DNA of 64,000 nucleotides, from NCBI RefSeq assembly GCF_014649835.1, contig NZ_BMTU01000014.1, positions 1-64,000 of the forward strand. Direction: 5' to 3'. Positions 17,473 through 26,081 of the stretch are shown here, in pieces. The position numbers were made by a program, and so were the translations under genes. The notes under the pieces are model-generated. The model was not told the origin of the DNA, did no database searches, and worked only from the letters and a program-made list of their open reading frames with translations. This DNA is from Streptomyces pilosus. Its GTDB lineage: Bacteria; Actinomycetota; Actinomycetes; Streptomycetales; Streptomycetaceae. Position 1 is the stretch's first letter. Each line of letters starts with the position of its first letter.

Positions 17473-18051
17473 ATGCGTGACCTGGTCTACACCGGTTTCA
17501 TGTCGCTCGACGGCGTCGTGGACTCGCCCGGCGGCGGTCCGGGGGAGGAGCACCGCAGCGGCGGCTGGGTGTTCAAGGACCTCGAGTTCGTCCCGGAGGC
17601 ATGGTCGCTCAAGGGCGAGGAGCTCACCGACACCACGGCGCTGATGTTCGGCCGCCGCAGCTACGAGGCCTTCGCCCCGGTGTGGCCCGGATCGGAGGAC
17701 CACGCCGGCTACAAGGAACTGCCCAAGTACGTGGTGTCGACCACGCTGAGCGACGACGATCTCGTCGACGGGTGGGGACCGACGACGATCCTGCGCTCGA
17801 CCGAGGACGTCGCGGCGCTCAAGGACGGCGAGGGCGGCGCGATCTTCATCCACGGAAGCGCGGAACTGGCCCGGCGGCTGTCGGACGCCGGTCTGATCGA
17901 CCAGTACAACCTGCTCGTCTTCCCCGTACTGCTCGGCGCGGGCAAGAGCCTGTTCGGCCGGGCCGACCGTGACAAGCAGATGCTCACCCTGCGGGAGTCG
18001 GAGAGCTACTCGAACGGCATCATGAAGATGATCTACGACGTCACCTGCTGA
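17473..18051 (+). CDS. Dihydrofolate reductase family (RibD C-terminal) protein
   Basis: The 192-residue protein starts at ATG 17473 after AAGGAGA. The opening RDLVYTGFMSLDGVVDSPGG and later GEGGAIFIHGSAELARRL plus FPVLLGAGKSLF are typical of the RibD C-terminal/DfrA-like reductase fold that binds NADPH. Stand-alone members in actinobacteria are mostly uncharacterised, so the substrate is unknown. Its last 19 bases overlap the converging AraC-type gene. Confidence 0.8.
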   Translation: MRDLVYTGFMSLDGVVDSPGGGPGEEHRSGGWVFKDLEFVPEAWSLKGEELTDTTALMFGRRSYEAFAPVWPGSEDHAGYKELPKYVVSTTLSDDDLVDGWGPTTILRSTEDVAALKDGEGGAIFIHGSAELARRLSDAGLIDQYNLLVFPVLLGAGKSLFGRADRDKQMLTLRESESYSNGIMKMIYDVTC

Positions 18052-18743
18052 GCCACGTCCAGCCCGATCGCGCCGCCGGTGCCGTCACGCAGCTGCCCGG
18101 CGGTGCGTCCGACGTAGCGGCGCAACGCCCGGGCCAGGTGCGGTTCGTCGAAGTAGCCCAGACCGGCGGCGACATCGGCGGCCCGGTCGCCGGCGGCCAG
18201 CATCTCCGCCGCCGTACGGGCCCGCTCGGTATGCCTGATGCCGCCCCGCGTCAGGCCCGTCGCGGCGCGGAACCTCCGCTCGACCGTGCGCCCCGACGCA
18301 GCCGGGCCGTGACCGCCCAGGACCTCGGCGACGAGCTGGTCCCGGACCAGGATCCCGGCCCGGACGAGCCGCTCGACCAGCGCTTCCGCGTCGTCGGGGC
18401 CGGGCGTCGGCCAGCGCGCCCCGTCCAGCCGGAAGGCCCGTCGCGTGGTGTCGGGGAGGACGATGCCGCCGTCGACCAGCGCCGCTGTGGGGACGGCTCG
18501 CAACGACGTCCCGACGGCGAGCTCGATGCCCGTGAAGGTCGCGCCCTCCGGCACCGGTGCCGTCCCGGCCCGCGTCCCGGGACCGGTGACGTCCGCGTGA
18601 GCCCTGCCGTCCTGCTCCCAGAACACCAGGCCCAGGCGCACCCCCGCGACGGAGGTCATCGCCGTGACCCGCTCGCTCGCGCAGGTCCACACGGCGTCGA
18701 CCCAGGGCGAGTCGGAGCGGCGCGTCTCGAACCGCAGTCCCAC
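18033..18743 (-). CDS. AraC-family transcriptional regulator
   Basis: The C-terminal third has two helix-turn-helix motifs of the AraC type (TVERRFRAATGLTRGGIRH and AADVAAGLGYFDEPHLARAL with RYVGRTAGQLR). The N-terminal half (LRFETRRSDSPWVDAVW) matches a ligand-sensing domain seen in regulators adjacent to reductase genes. I place the start at GTG 18743 because homologous-looking sequence begins there. There is no convincing ribosome-binding site, so the exact start is uncertain. The gene ends inside the 3' end of the dihydrofolate reductase-like gene, a 19-base convergent overlap. Confidence 0.7.
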   Translation of the reverse strand: MGLRFETRRSDSPWVDAVWTCASERVTAMTSVAGVRLGLVFWEQDGRAHADVTGPGTRAGTAPVPEGATFTGIELAVGTSLRAVPTAALVDGGIVLPDTTRRAFRLDGARWPTPGPDDAEALVERLVRAGILVRDQLVAEVLGGHGPAASGRTVERRFRAATGLTRGGIRHTERARTAAEMLAAGDRAADVAAGLGYFDEPHLARALRRYVGRTAGQLRDGTGGAIGLDVAQQVTS

Positions 18744-18847
18744 GGGAAGCAGGATACCGACCGACCGGAGACGCCGCCCACCTGAGCGCCGGTACCCGCG
18801 GGCAGTCCCCCCGGTGTCGCTCCGGAGCGAAAGCACGGCAGCAACTC

Positions 18848-19627
18848 CTAGAGTGAGTCCCCGCGTTGGTGATCCGGTACGGTGCCCGACGACGCGCCTG
18901 CCGGCCAGCCCCGCATCCACTCCTGCACCTCCGGGCCGTCCAGCGCCGTCACCCAGGCATTGGCGTGCCCGGTGTCGTCACCGTCCGGCAGCGGCCCCAC
19001 GCCGAGCACCCGCAGGCCGGCACGCCATGCCGACTCGACCCCCGTGAGGGAGTCCTCGACGGCCAGCGCGGCTCCGGGGAGGACTCCGCACAGACGCGCC
19101 GCGGTGGCGTACACGTCGGGCCACGGTTTGGGCCGTACCACCTGCGGACGCTCGCCGTCCCGTGGTGGTGCGTCCGGCTCCTCCGGCGGCACCGTGGGCA
19201 CGACGACGTGGCCGAAGTGCCGGCGCAGTCCGGCGCGGCCGAGGCTCTCCTCCACCACCTCCAGCGGGCAGTTGCTGGCCACGGCCAGCGGCAGCCGTCC
19301 GGAGAGCGCGCGCACGAACTCGGAGGCGCCCGGCATCGTCAGGGGGTCCTCCGACACCAGGGCCAGGAAGTGCCCGAGCAGCGCCGCGGTGAGTTCCACG
19401 GCCAGCTCGGGCTTGTTCGTCTCCTCGGCCATCAGGCGGCCGCAGTCGACGTAGTGCACGCCTTTGGCGCGCTCGGCGAATCCCGGCGGAGGCAGCAGCC
19501 CGAACTCGCGGAAGGCACGGTTACGCGCATCCTGCCAATGACGTTCCGTGTCCATCAGCGTGCCGTCACAGTCGAAGACGACGGCCTCGGGCGACCAGTT
19601 CGACAGGGTTCGGAGCGTCGGCGTCAT
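18848..19627 (-). CDS. HAD-superfamily phosphatase (phosphoglycolate/beta-phosphoglucomutase-like)
   Basis: Start ATG 19627 has AGGAGG seven bases upstream and gives 259 residues. HAD motifs are present: FDCDGTLMDTE (nucleophile and acid/base Asp), ASNCPLEVVEESL (motif II region), KPWPDVYATAA (motif III Lys) and AVEDSLTGVESA (motif IV). The alpha-helical cap between motifs I and II indicates subclass I. It removes or transfers phosphate on a small metabolite that cannot be identified here. Confidence 0.85.
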   Translation of the reverse strand: MTPTLRTLSNWSPEAVVFDCDGTLMDTERHWQDARNRAFREFGLLPPPGFAERAKGVHYVDCGRLMAEETNKPELAVELTAALLGHFLALVSEDPLTMPGASEFVRALSGRLPLAVASNCPLEVVEESLGRAGLRRHFGHVVVPTVPPEEPDAPPRDGERPQVVRPKPWPDVYATAARLCGVLPGAALAVEDSLTGVESAWRAGLRVLGVGPLPDGDDTGHANAWVTALDGPEVQEWMRGWPAGASSGTVPDHQRGDSL

Positions 19628-20166
19628 GGTGGCCTCCTGGGGGAAGAAGACGCGGTCACGTGCGTGGCCGGACCGCGGTGGCAAGGCGGGGTGAGGCGGT
19701 GTGGCCTCCGATGACGGGCCGCGGGGAAAGTCGCCGTTCCCGCGACGGTTCCACCGGCAAGGCGGCTCGCATTCCAGGGCATCAGCCGCAAAGAGAAAAC
19801 ATTGCGACGGCTACGATATTTAGGCCCGGAAAAGGGACGCAATCACCACATCGAGTACTCGACCATCGGACGGTCAGGGTGTAAGCGGCCACTGCGGACA
19901 ACTGCTCGTGAGTCCTCAGACGTGGTGTCACCGGCCGCTGCGTGCAACCGAGTTGTGGAATGTGTGCGCGGCAGAGAACCGGACGCCGTCCTGCGGTGAC
20001 GGCGTCGTCGGGCGAATCGGTAACGACCCCTGAGAAGCCAATTACCACTCGCGGGTGTTCAGACTCGAAAGAAATGTTCAATTACCGCGCGAGGCTGCCC
20101 TTCGATTGCTCCAGGCGTACGCGGGCGCACTACATTCTGGGTCGTTCACTACGGAGCCGAGCTGAG
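19628..20166. other. 539-base gene-free stretch, relatively AT-rich
   Basis: This gap lies between the divergent HAD and TetR genes. Bases about 19780-20150 are clearly less GC-rich than the surroundings, as expected for a control region. I found no convincing RNA gene, no butyrolactone-type operator palindrome and no open frame with normal codon use. Short frames here look like noise. Confidence 0.5.
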
Positions 20167-20865
20167 GTGCACGAGATCTTGCAGGAACGGGCCAGAGCAA
20201 CCCGCCGATCCCTCCTGGAGGCAGCCGCCTGCCTCTTCGCCCAGCACGGCTACGCGGGCACGAGCGTCAACGACATAAGCGCCCGGTCCGGACGAACCAG
20301 CGGATCCGTCTACTTCCACTACGCCAGCAAGGAAGGCATCGCCCTGGCCGTCGTCCAGGACGGCTTCGCCACCTGGCCGGGCCTCCTCACGCGCTACGCC
20401 GACCGGAACGTGCCGCCACTGGAGCGCCTCGTCGCGCTGAGCTACGACATCGCCCGCGCCCTCGCCGAGGACTCCCTGACACGTGCGGGCGCCCGCCTCT
20501 GGGCGGAACGCCACACCATCAACGCGGATCTTCCCGACCCCTTCGTCCTCTGGACGACCGCGGCCACCCGTCTGCTCGCCGAAGCCCGGGCCGGGGGGCA
20601 GCTGGCCGCCGGCGTCCGTCCGGCCCCCACCGCCCGCACCCTGGTCCGGTCCTTCTTCGGATTCTGCACCCTCACGGAGGCACTGGAGGGCCCCGCCGCT
20701 CTGACCGGCCGCCTCTCCGACTGGTGGCAGCTGATGCTGCCCTCACTCCGACGCGATCCGCGCTCCGCCGGTGAGCGGCCGGTGCGGCCGACGCCTGCCG
20801 ACGGCGGTCAGCCGAGTGCCGAACCGCTCCCGTCACTGCAGCCCGCCGGCGAAACCCCCCGATGA
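20167..20865 (+). CDS. TetR-family regulator resembling gamma-butyrolactone receptors
   Basis: GTG 20167 gives a 232-residue protein; GGAG lies about 12 bases upstream. The N-terminal helix-turn-helix reads RSLLEAAACLFAQHGYAGTS, then SGSVYFHYASKEGIALAVV. The C-terminal half (GARLWAERHTINADLP, VLWTTAATRLLAEARAGGQL, DWWQLMLPSL) follows the ScbR/ArpA layout for butyrolactone receptors and pseudo-receptors. A Pro-rich tail of 35 residues is extra. No signal-synthase (AfsA-like) gene is nearby, so it is an orphan, possibly answering another hormone or antibiotic ligand. Confidence 0.72.
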   Translation: MHEILQERARATRRSLLEAAACLFAQHGYAGTSVNDISARSGRTSGSVYFHYASKEGIALAVVQDGFATWPGLLTRYADRNVPPLERLVALSYDIARALAEDSLTRAGARLWAERHTINADLPDPFVLWTTAATRLLAEARAGGQLAAGVRPAPTARTLVRSFFGFCTLTEALEGPAALTGRLSDWWQLMLPSLRRDPRSAGERPVRPTPADGGQPSAEPLPSLQPAGETPR

Positions 20866-20923
20866 CGCCGACCCGACGCCGCGAGGAGGGCCCCGAGGAG
20901 GGGCGCGAGGATAGCCTCTGGCC

Positions 20924-21391
20924 ATGCCGAGCTTCGAGATCACGCCGATAGGTACGGTCCGGAACGATCGGACGGATGTCCGGCACACGGACAACTGGGG
21001 CGCCGTCCGCAGCACGATCACCGTCGACGAGCGCTTCGGAGGGGCCTGCCTCCAGGGCCTGGAGGGCTTCTCCCACGTGGAGGTCCTCTTCGTCTTCGAC
21101 CAGTTCCCGGAGCAGGACGACTACCGCGAACCCCGCCCTTACCGCGGTCGTCCCGACCTGCCACCCGTCGGTGTCTTCGCCGGTCGCGGCCCCCGCAGAC
21201 CCAACCGCATCGGCGTGACGACCTGCGCCGTCGAATCGGTTCACGGCCGCGAACTGACCGTGCTGGGCCTCGACGCCGTCTCCGGCACCCCGGTCATCGA
21301 CCTCAAGCCGGCGATGAGGGAGTTCCACCCGGAGCACATCAGGCAGCCGCACTGGATCAGCCGTCTGATGTCGGAATACTTCCAGCCGTAG
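20924..21391 (+). CDS. TrmO-like tRNA methyltransferase
   Basis: The 155-residue protein starts at ATG 20924. The opening EITPIGTVRNDRTD, the GFSHVEVLFVFDQF core, and RGPRRPNRIGVTTC with the closing LKPAM are characteristic of the TrmO/VirR (UPF0066) family. TrmO N6-methylates t6A37 in threonine tRNAs using S-adenosylmethionine. The segment after the core is shorter than in E. coli TrmO, as in many bacterial single-domain members, so the exact substrate is less certain. It follows the TetR gene by 58 bases on the same strand. Confidence 0.75.
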   Translation: MPSFEITPIGTVRNDRTDVRHTDNWGAVRSTITVDERFGGACLQGLEGFSHVEVLFVFDQFPEQDDYREPRPYRGRPDLPPVGVFAGRGPRRPNRIGVTTCAVESVHGRELTVLGLDAVSGTPVIDLKPAMREFHPEHIRQPHWISRLMSEYFQP

Positions 21392-21406
21392 GAGAAACCC
21401 CTACGG
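21386..21406 (+). terminator. Hairpin overlapping the TrmO-like gene stop
   Basis: Perfect 7-base stem CCGTAGG/CCTACGG (21386-21392 with 21400-21406) and a 7-base loop; the TAG stop lies within the left arm. Confidence 0.5.
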
Positions 21407-21491
21407 TCGGGAACCACCCCGCAGCGACGCGGCCGACGACCCGGTCGGCGGCCGCGCGGGGCGAGGGCACCCCGTCCGTGAGGAGGCGCGA

Positions 21492-22544
21492 GTGGCGGCT
21501 GTACCCGAGTTGATGCGTGCGGTCCGGATCAGGGCGCACGGCGGGCCGGAGAACCTCGAGTCGGTCGACGTGGCCGTGCCCGCGCCGCAGCCGGGCGAGG
21601 TGCTGGTCGAGGTCAGTGCCGTGGCGCTGAACAACACCGACCTGTGGACCCGGGAGGGCGCCTACGGCAGTCCGGACGATCCGCAGGCGCTGTCGGGCTG
21701 GCGGGGGCCGGTCGACTTCCCGCGCATCCAGGGCGCCGACGTGGCCGGCACCGTCGTGGCGCTCGGCGCCGGTGTGGAGCCGCGGCTTCTCGGCTGCCGC
21801 GTGGTCGTGGACCCCGCGATCTATGACGCCGAAGGGCCGCACGCGAACCCGGTGGGCCTGATGGGGAGCGAACGCGACGGAGGATACGCCGAGTACGTGA
21901 CCGCACCGGTGGAACGCGTGCACGACATGACGCGTTCCCCCCTCACGGACGACCAACTGGCCGCGCTGCCGACGGCCTACGGCACGGCGCTGGGCATGAT
22001 CGAGCGGGGCCGGCTGCGGAAGGGCGAGACGGTCCTCGTCTCGGGAGCGTCCGGCGGGGTCGGCCTCGCGTCGGTGCAGATCGCCGGTGCGCGGGGAGCG
22101 CGGGTGCTGGCCATCAGCAGCGGCACCAAGACCGACGCGGTGCGCGCGGCGGGCGCGGACGAAGTCCTCGACCGCACGGGGGACTTGATCGGGCAAGTCC
22201 GCGCCGCCGCCCCCGGCGGGATCGACGTCGTGCTCGACGTCGTCGCCGGGAGAACGGTCGCCGACGGTCTGCCGCTGCTGCGGGAAGGGGGACGTTGGGT
22301 CGTCGCCGGCGCCCTCGGCGGTCACGACGTGGCCTTCGACGTGCGCCGCCTCTACCTGCACAACACGCAGGTGATCGGCTCCTCGATGCACACCCCCGCA
22401 CACTTCGCCCTGCTCATGGACATGGCCCGCCGGGCCGAGGTCCGGCCCGTCATCGCGGCGGCGTTCCCCCTGGACCAGGCCGCGCGGGCGCAGGAACAAC
22501 TCGCCACCAGGAGACACGTGGGCAAGATCGTCCTGCACCCGTGA
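21492..22544 (+). CDS. Zinc-type alcohol dehydrogenase-like/quinone oxidoreductase (MDR superfamily)
   Basis: GTG 21492 follows GAGGAGG and gives 350 residues. The protein has the GroES-like N-domain (NNTDLWTREGAYG, with a substrate-site extension) and a nucleotide-binding domain with VLVSGASGGVGLASVQIA, the NADPH-binding motif of quinone oxidoreductases. The structural zinc cysteines of true alcohol dehydrogenases are absent. This points to a zinc-independent reductase of quinones or enones. It stands alone after the TrmO terminator. Confidence 0.8.
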   Translation: MAAVPELMRAVRIRAHGGPENLESVDVAVPAPQPGEVLVEVSAVALNNTDLWTREGAYGSPDDPQALSGWRGPVDFPRIQGADVAGTVVALGAGVEPRLLGCRVVVDPAIYDAEGPHANPVGLMGSERDGGYAEYVTAPVERVHDMTRSPLTDDQLAALPTAYGTALGMIERGRLRKGETVLVSGASGGVGLASVQIAGARGARVLAISSGTKTDAVRAAGADEVLDRTGDLIGQVRAAAPGGIDVVLDVVAGRTVADGLPLLREGGRWVVAGALGGHDVAFDVRRLYLHNTQVIGSSMHTPAHFALLMDMARRAEVRPVIAAAFPLDQAARAQEQLATRRHVGKIVLHP

Positions 22545-22625
22545 GCGGTTTTCTGTCCCCCGTCTGGTGGAGGGAGGCGACCGCCTGCGTGGTGCCGCCC
22601 CCCGTCGTGCCGTAACAGTGTCTGC

Positions 22626-23000
22626 ATGACTAGCAGCGAAAGCGCATGTGCGAAGACCGGGGGCAAGGCGTCCGGTGGCCGGGTCCGTGCTGCCCTGGTG
22701 GTCCTGTTCACCGTGGCCGCGCTCGGCACCGCCACGCAACAGGCGGTGGCTTCCCAGCCGTTGGCCCCGAGAGCCGACTGGGACGCCATCGCCCAGTGCG
22801 AGTCCGGCGGCAACTGGAAGGCGAACACCGGCAACGGCCACTACGGCGGCCTGCAGTTCACCCAGTCGAGCTGGAAGGCGGCCGGTGGCCTCAAGTACGC
22901 GCCCCGCGCCGACCTGGCCACCCGCGCGGAGCAGATCGCGGTCGCCGAGCGTCTCGCGGACCTCCAGGGCATGTCGGCCTGGTCCTGCGCGGGAGCCTGA
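22626..23000 (+). CDS. Secreted Rpf-like transglycosylase
   Basis: A 124-residue protein has a signal peptide (hydrophobic VRAALVVLFTVAALG, cleavage near AVASQ). It is followed by a single resuscitation-promoting-factor domain: WDAIAQCESGGNWKANTGNG with the catalytic Glu, GGLQFTQSSWKAAGG, and a C-terminal Cys that could pair with the Cys before the Glu. It lacks LysM or other cell-wall modules, making it a minimal form. It cleaves peptidoglycan and is expected to help spore germination or growth. I see no c-di-AMP riboswitch in the short upstream region. Confidence 0.85.
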   Translation: MTSSESACAKTGGKASGGRVRAALVVLFTVAALGTATQQAVASQPLAPRADWDAIAQCESGGNWKANTGNGHYGGLQFTQSSWKAAGGLKYAPRADLATRAEQIAVAERLADLQGMSAWSCAGA

Positions 23001-23291
23001 GCCTCACCCTAAACCTGAGCTTGAGAGTGATCTGAGGGTTTGTCGCACCCCGACCGCACTCCGCCCGCGCCCCGCAGGGCCGAGAGGCGAGTGCCCATGG
23101 CGGTTGCCCGGAAGGCTGCCGCCACGAGCCGCTTGGCCCGCGGCCTGCCGGAGCGGTGCGACGCGGACGGGTTTCCGTAGTGACCCTGCCCGCAGTCGTG
23201 GTCAGCAGCACCGGACGTACCGGGGACTGCGCGACGACACGGCCGCCCTGCCGTCGCCTGCTCACTCACCGAGCGCCGGTAGGCTGCGCCG

Positions 23292-23828
23292 GTGCGCACG
23301 GTCGAGCTCCTGTTGGACGAAGCGGCGGAGCTGGCGGTCCGGGAGGCCTGGCGGCGCCTCGCGGACGCCGGGCTGCCCAGTCAGGCACGCCACCGTTCAC
23401 CGACCAACAGCCCGCACCTGACCCTGGCCACCTGCCCGGAGCTGACCGCCCCGATTCGCTGGGAACTCGCCGAGGTGGCCGCCGCTCTGCCGCTACCGGT
23501 GCGCTTCACCGGCGTCGTCCGCTTCGAGCGGCCCACCTCGGTCCTGGCCTGGTCGCTGGAGCTCGACGCCGGGCTGGCCGGTCTGCACCGCCGGGTGTGG
23601 GAGGCGGTGGCCTCGGACAGCCCGCCCGGAACCCTCAACCCCTTCCACGCCCCCGGGCGCTGGAGCCCTCACGTCACCCTCGGCCGCACCCGCCGGCCCG
23701 GTGCCTTCGCCGGCCGCCGGGTCCCCGAACTGCTGCCGGCGCCGCCGCTGTCGGTCCGGCTCACCACCCTGCGCAGCTTCGACACGGAGACCGGCGCCCT
23801 GGAGGTGCTGGAGCCTACCGACGGGTGA
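23292..23828 (+). CDS. 2'-5' RNA ligase/cyclic phosphodiesterase (2H) family protein
   Basis: The 178-residue protein starts at GTG 23292. Two H-x-T motifs define the 2H phosphoesterase active site: SPHLTLA near residue 41 and SPHVTLG near residue 126. The family includes ThpR RNA 2',3'-cyclic phosphodiesterases and less defined relatives. The substrate (RNA end or small cyclic phosphate) is not deducible. The 291-base gap upstream holds nothing I recognise. Confidence 0.75.
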   Translation: MRTVELLLDEAAELAVREAWRRLADAGLPSQARHRSPTNSPHLTLATCPELTAPIRWELAEVAAALPLPVRFTGVVRFERPTSVLAWSLELDAGLAGLHRRVWEAVASDSPPGTLNPFHAPGRWSPHVTLGRTRRPGAFAGRRVPELLPAPPLSVRLTTLRSFDTETGALEVLEPTDG

Positions 23829-23855
23829 TCTCAGATGCACCAGTTCACTGTCGGT

Positions 23856-23884
23856 GAACGGGAACGGGAACGGGAACGGGAACG
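23856..23884. repeat. Short tandem repeat GAACGG, nearly five copies
   Basis: Four full GAACGG units and one partial unit lie just after the 2H-phosphoesterase gene stop. It is a microsatellite-like run in non-coding sequence between two rightward genes. Confidence 0.8.
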
Positions 23885-24054
23885 CGGCACAGTAGGCCGC
23901 CGGGCCTCCCGGCGCCGACGGCGACGGCCGGAACGCGGCCACACCCCGCCCTCTCCTGAGTTTTTGCCGGACCGGCAAAGCCCATCGCGTGGGGCGGGAG
24001 CCGGACTGCATGATCGACGGACACCCGCGTCCCCCGCGAACCGAGGAGAGGCCC

Positions 24055-25041
24055 GTGCGGACCGAGACGAACACCGAGCTGCGCCACCGCACCGTCGAAG
24101 CCCCGGCCGGGCGCCTGCACCTCGTCGAGCAGGGCACCGGACCACTGGTCCTGCTCGTGCACGGCTTCCCCGAGTCCTGGTACTCCTGGCGTCACCAGCT
24201 CCCCGCCCTCGCGGCCGCCGGTTACCGGGCGGCGGCGATCGACGTGCGCGGCTACGGCCGCTCCTCCAAGCCTCCGGCGGTCGAGGCCTACCGGATGCTC
24301 GACCTGGTGGCGGACAACGTCGCCGTGGTGCGCGCCCTGGGTGAGGACAGCGCGGTGGTGGTCGGCCACGACTGGGGTTCGAACATCGCCGCCGCCTCCG
24401 CTCTGCTCCACCCCGACGTCTTCCGCGCCGTCGGCCTGCTCAGCGTCCCCTACGCGCCGCCCGGCGGCCCCCGCCCCACCGACGTCTTCGACCGGATCGG
24501 CGGCCCGGAGCAGGAGTTCTACGTCTCCTACTTCCAGGAGCCCGGCCGCGCCGAGTCGGAGATCGAGCCCGACGTCCGTGGCTGGCTCGCGGGCCTCTAC
24601 GCGGCCCTGTCCGCCGACACCATGCCCGCCCACGGCGAGCCGGACCCGCACTTCGTGGCCCGCGGCGGCCGGATGCGCGACCGTTTCCCCGCGGGCACTC
24701 TCCCGGCCTGGCTGACGGAGCGGGACCTCGACGTCTACGCCGGGGAGTTCGAGCGCACCGGGACGACCGGCGCGCTCAACCGCTACCGCAACATGGACCG
24801 CGACTGGGAAGACCTCGCCCCGCACCGGGGAGCCCCGATCAAGCAGCCGTCCCTGTTCATCGGCGGCGCCCTGGACGCCTCCACCACCTGGATGTCCGAC
24901 GCCATCGACGCCTACCCCACCACCCTCCCCGGCCTGTCGGCCTCCCACCTCCTGGACGACTGCGGCCACTGGGTGCAGCAGGAGCGCCCCGGCCAGGTCA
25001 ACCGCCTGCTGACCGACTGGCTCGGTACCCTCCGGGGCTGA
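24055..25041 (+). CDS. Alpha/beta hydrolase, epoxide hydrolase-like
   Basis: GTG 24055 has GAGGAG six bases upstream, giving 328 residues; ATG 24010 is in frame but lacks a site. The motifs match epoxide hydrolases and haloalkane dehalogenases: HGFPESWYSWRHQ (HGxP oxyanion motif), nucleophile Asp in VVGHDWGSN, and the late HLLDDCGHWVQQE catalytic His. The cap domain lies between. It probably opens epoxides or hydrolyses related xenobiotics. Confidence 0.82.
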   Translation: MRTETNTELRHRTVEAPAGRLHLVEQGTGPLVLLVHGFPESWYSWRHQLPALAAAGYRAAAIDVRGYGRSSKPPAVEAYRMLDLVADNVAVVRALGEDSAVVVGHDWGSNIAAASALLHPDVFRAVGLLSVPYAPPGGPRPTDVFDRIGGPEQEFYVSYFQEPGRAESEIEPDVRGWLAGLYAALSADTMPAHGEPDPHFVARGGRMRDRFPAGTLPAWLTERDLDVYAGEFERTGTTGALNRYRNMDRDWEDLAPHRGAPIKQPSLFIGGALDASTTWMSDAIDAYPTTLPGLSASHLLDDCGHWVQQERPGQVNRLLTDWLGTLRG

Positions 25042-25062
25042 CGAGGTGCCGGGCGACGGCAC

Positions 25063-25641
25063 TCACCGGGTGGGAACCGGCCCGGCCGACGGCTGCCACT
25101 CCCGCCTGAGCAGCCCGTAGACCCATGAGTCGGAGACCTCGCCGTCGACGACGCAGTCCTCGCGCAGCGTCCCCTCCCGCACGAAGCCGAGCTTCTCCAG
25201 CACCCGGGCGGAAGCCGCGTTGCGCGTATCGGCCTCGGCCTGCACGCGATTGAGGTCCAGCGTGTCGAACGCCCACCCCAGCAGGGCGCGCGCGGCCTCG
25301 GTCGCGTAGCCCCGGCCCCACGTCGCGTCGTCGTAGCAGTAACCGAGCGAGGCGCTGCGGAAGTCCGGATTCCAGCTGTTCAGGGTGCACCAGCCGATGA
25401 ACGCCCCGTCGGAGACACGATCCACGGCCCATCGCGCCCCGGTGCCCTCCTGCTCCATCCGCCGGCATATGGCGATGAACCGCTCGGCGCGCGAGCGTTC
25501 GGTCCACGGTGGCGAGTCCCAGTAGCGCAGGATGCGGGCGCTGCTGTGCAGGGCGAAGAGGTCGTCCGCGTCCGCGTCGTCGAACGCGCGCAGCCGAAGA
25601 CGAGCGGTGCGCAACGAGGGGGTGGGCAGCGACGCCCTCAT
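25063..25641 (-). CDS. GNAT N-acetyltransferase (RimJ/RimL-type)
   Basis: ATG 25641 is preceded by GGAGGGA, giving 192 residues. The start PSLRTARLRLRAF and the acetyl-CoA motif ATWGRGYATEAARAL, followed by NAASARVLEKLGF, place it in the RimJ/RimL-like group. These modify protein N-termini or small amines and antibiotics. It converges on the epoxide-hydrolase-like gene with a 21-base gap. Confidence 0.82.
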   Translation of the reverse strand: MRASLPTPSLRTARLRLRAFDDADADDLFALHSSARILRYWDSPPWTERSRAERFIAICRRMEQEGTGARWAVDRVSDGAFIGWCTLNSWNPDFRSASLGYCYDDATWGRGYATEAARALLGWAFDTLDLNRVQAEADTRNAASARVLEKLGFVREGTLREDCVVDGEVSDSWVYGLLRREWQPSAGPVPTR

Positions 25642-26081
25642 GGTCCCTCCCTGGTCGGTGACCGACCCATCAGACAGTCCGACGCGGTGCGTCCGCAACG
25701 GGTTTCCCCGCGGGCCGGGAGGCGTGCGCCCCGGCCGGGCGGTCTGAGGTGGGCCGGTGCGGCAGGCCGTGGGGGAGCGGCCCCACCGAAGTGATCACGG
25801 GTGCGGCCGTCCACGGGTGACGCGCCGACACCACCGTGCCCTGGGTCGGCGTACTCCCCGTCGGCCCGTCCCACGGTGGTCCCGCAGCCGCTGGCCCGCA
25901 CGCCGCTGACGGTGACTCAAGTGCGCCGGGCGATGTCCTTCGCGCGGCGGTGTCACAGGCCGCGGCTGCGACCGGCTCGGCGATCGCAGGCGTCGCCCGT
26001 CCTCAACCGGGTACGCGTGACCGGCAACCCGTCGGGAACGAGCGCCTGTACGGATTCCTCTTCGAAGCAGTGGGAGATGAA
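25642..26081. other. 440-base divergent intergenic region
   Basis: This lies between the GNAT gene (left) and the Ser/Thr kinase gene (right) and must hold both promoters. The kinase frame is open back to about 25836, but that segment has neither a ribosome-binding site nor domain similarity. I see no RNA gene or clear operator. Confidence 0.45.

Noticed and set aside
22545..22625. ydaO/c-di-AMP riboswitch before the Rpf-like gene
   Set aside because: The upstream gap is only 81 bases and shows no riboswitch-like conserved blocks.
23856..23884. GAACGG tandem repeat as a CRISPR or mobile-element feature
   Set aside because: The unit is 6 bases with no spacers and no nearby cas or transposase genes.
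25836..26081. Upstream extension of the Ser/Thr kinase to a start near 25836
   Set aside because: No ribosome-binding site and no kinase-family similarity; ATG 26082 has GGGAGA at the right distance.
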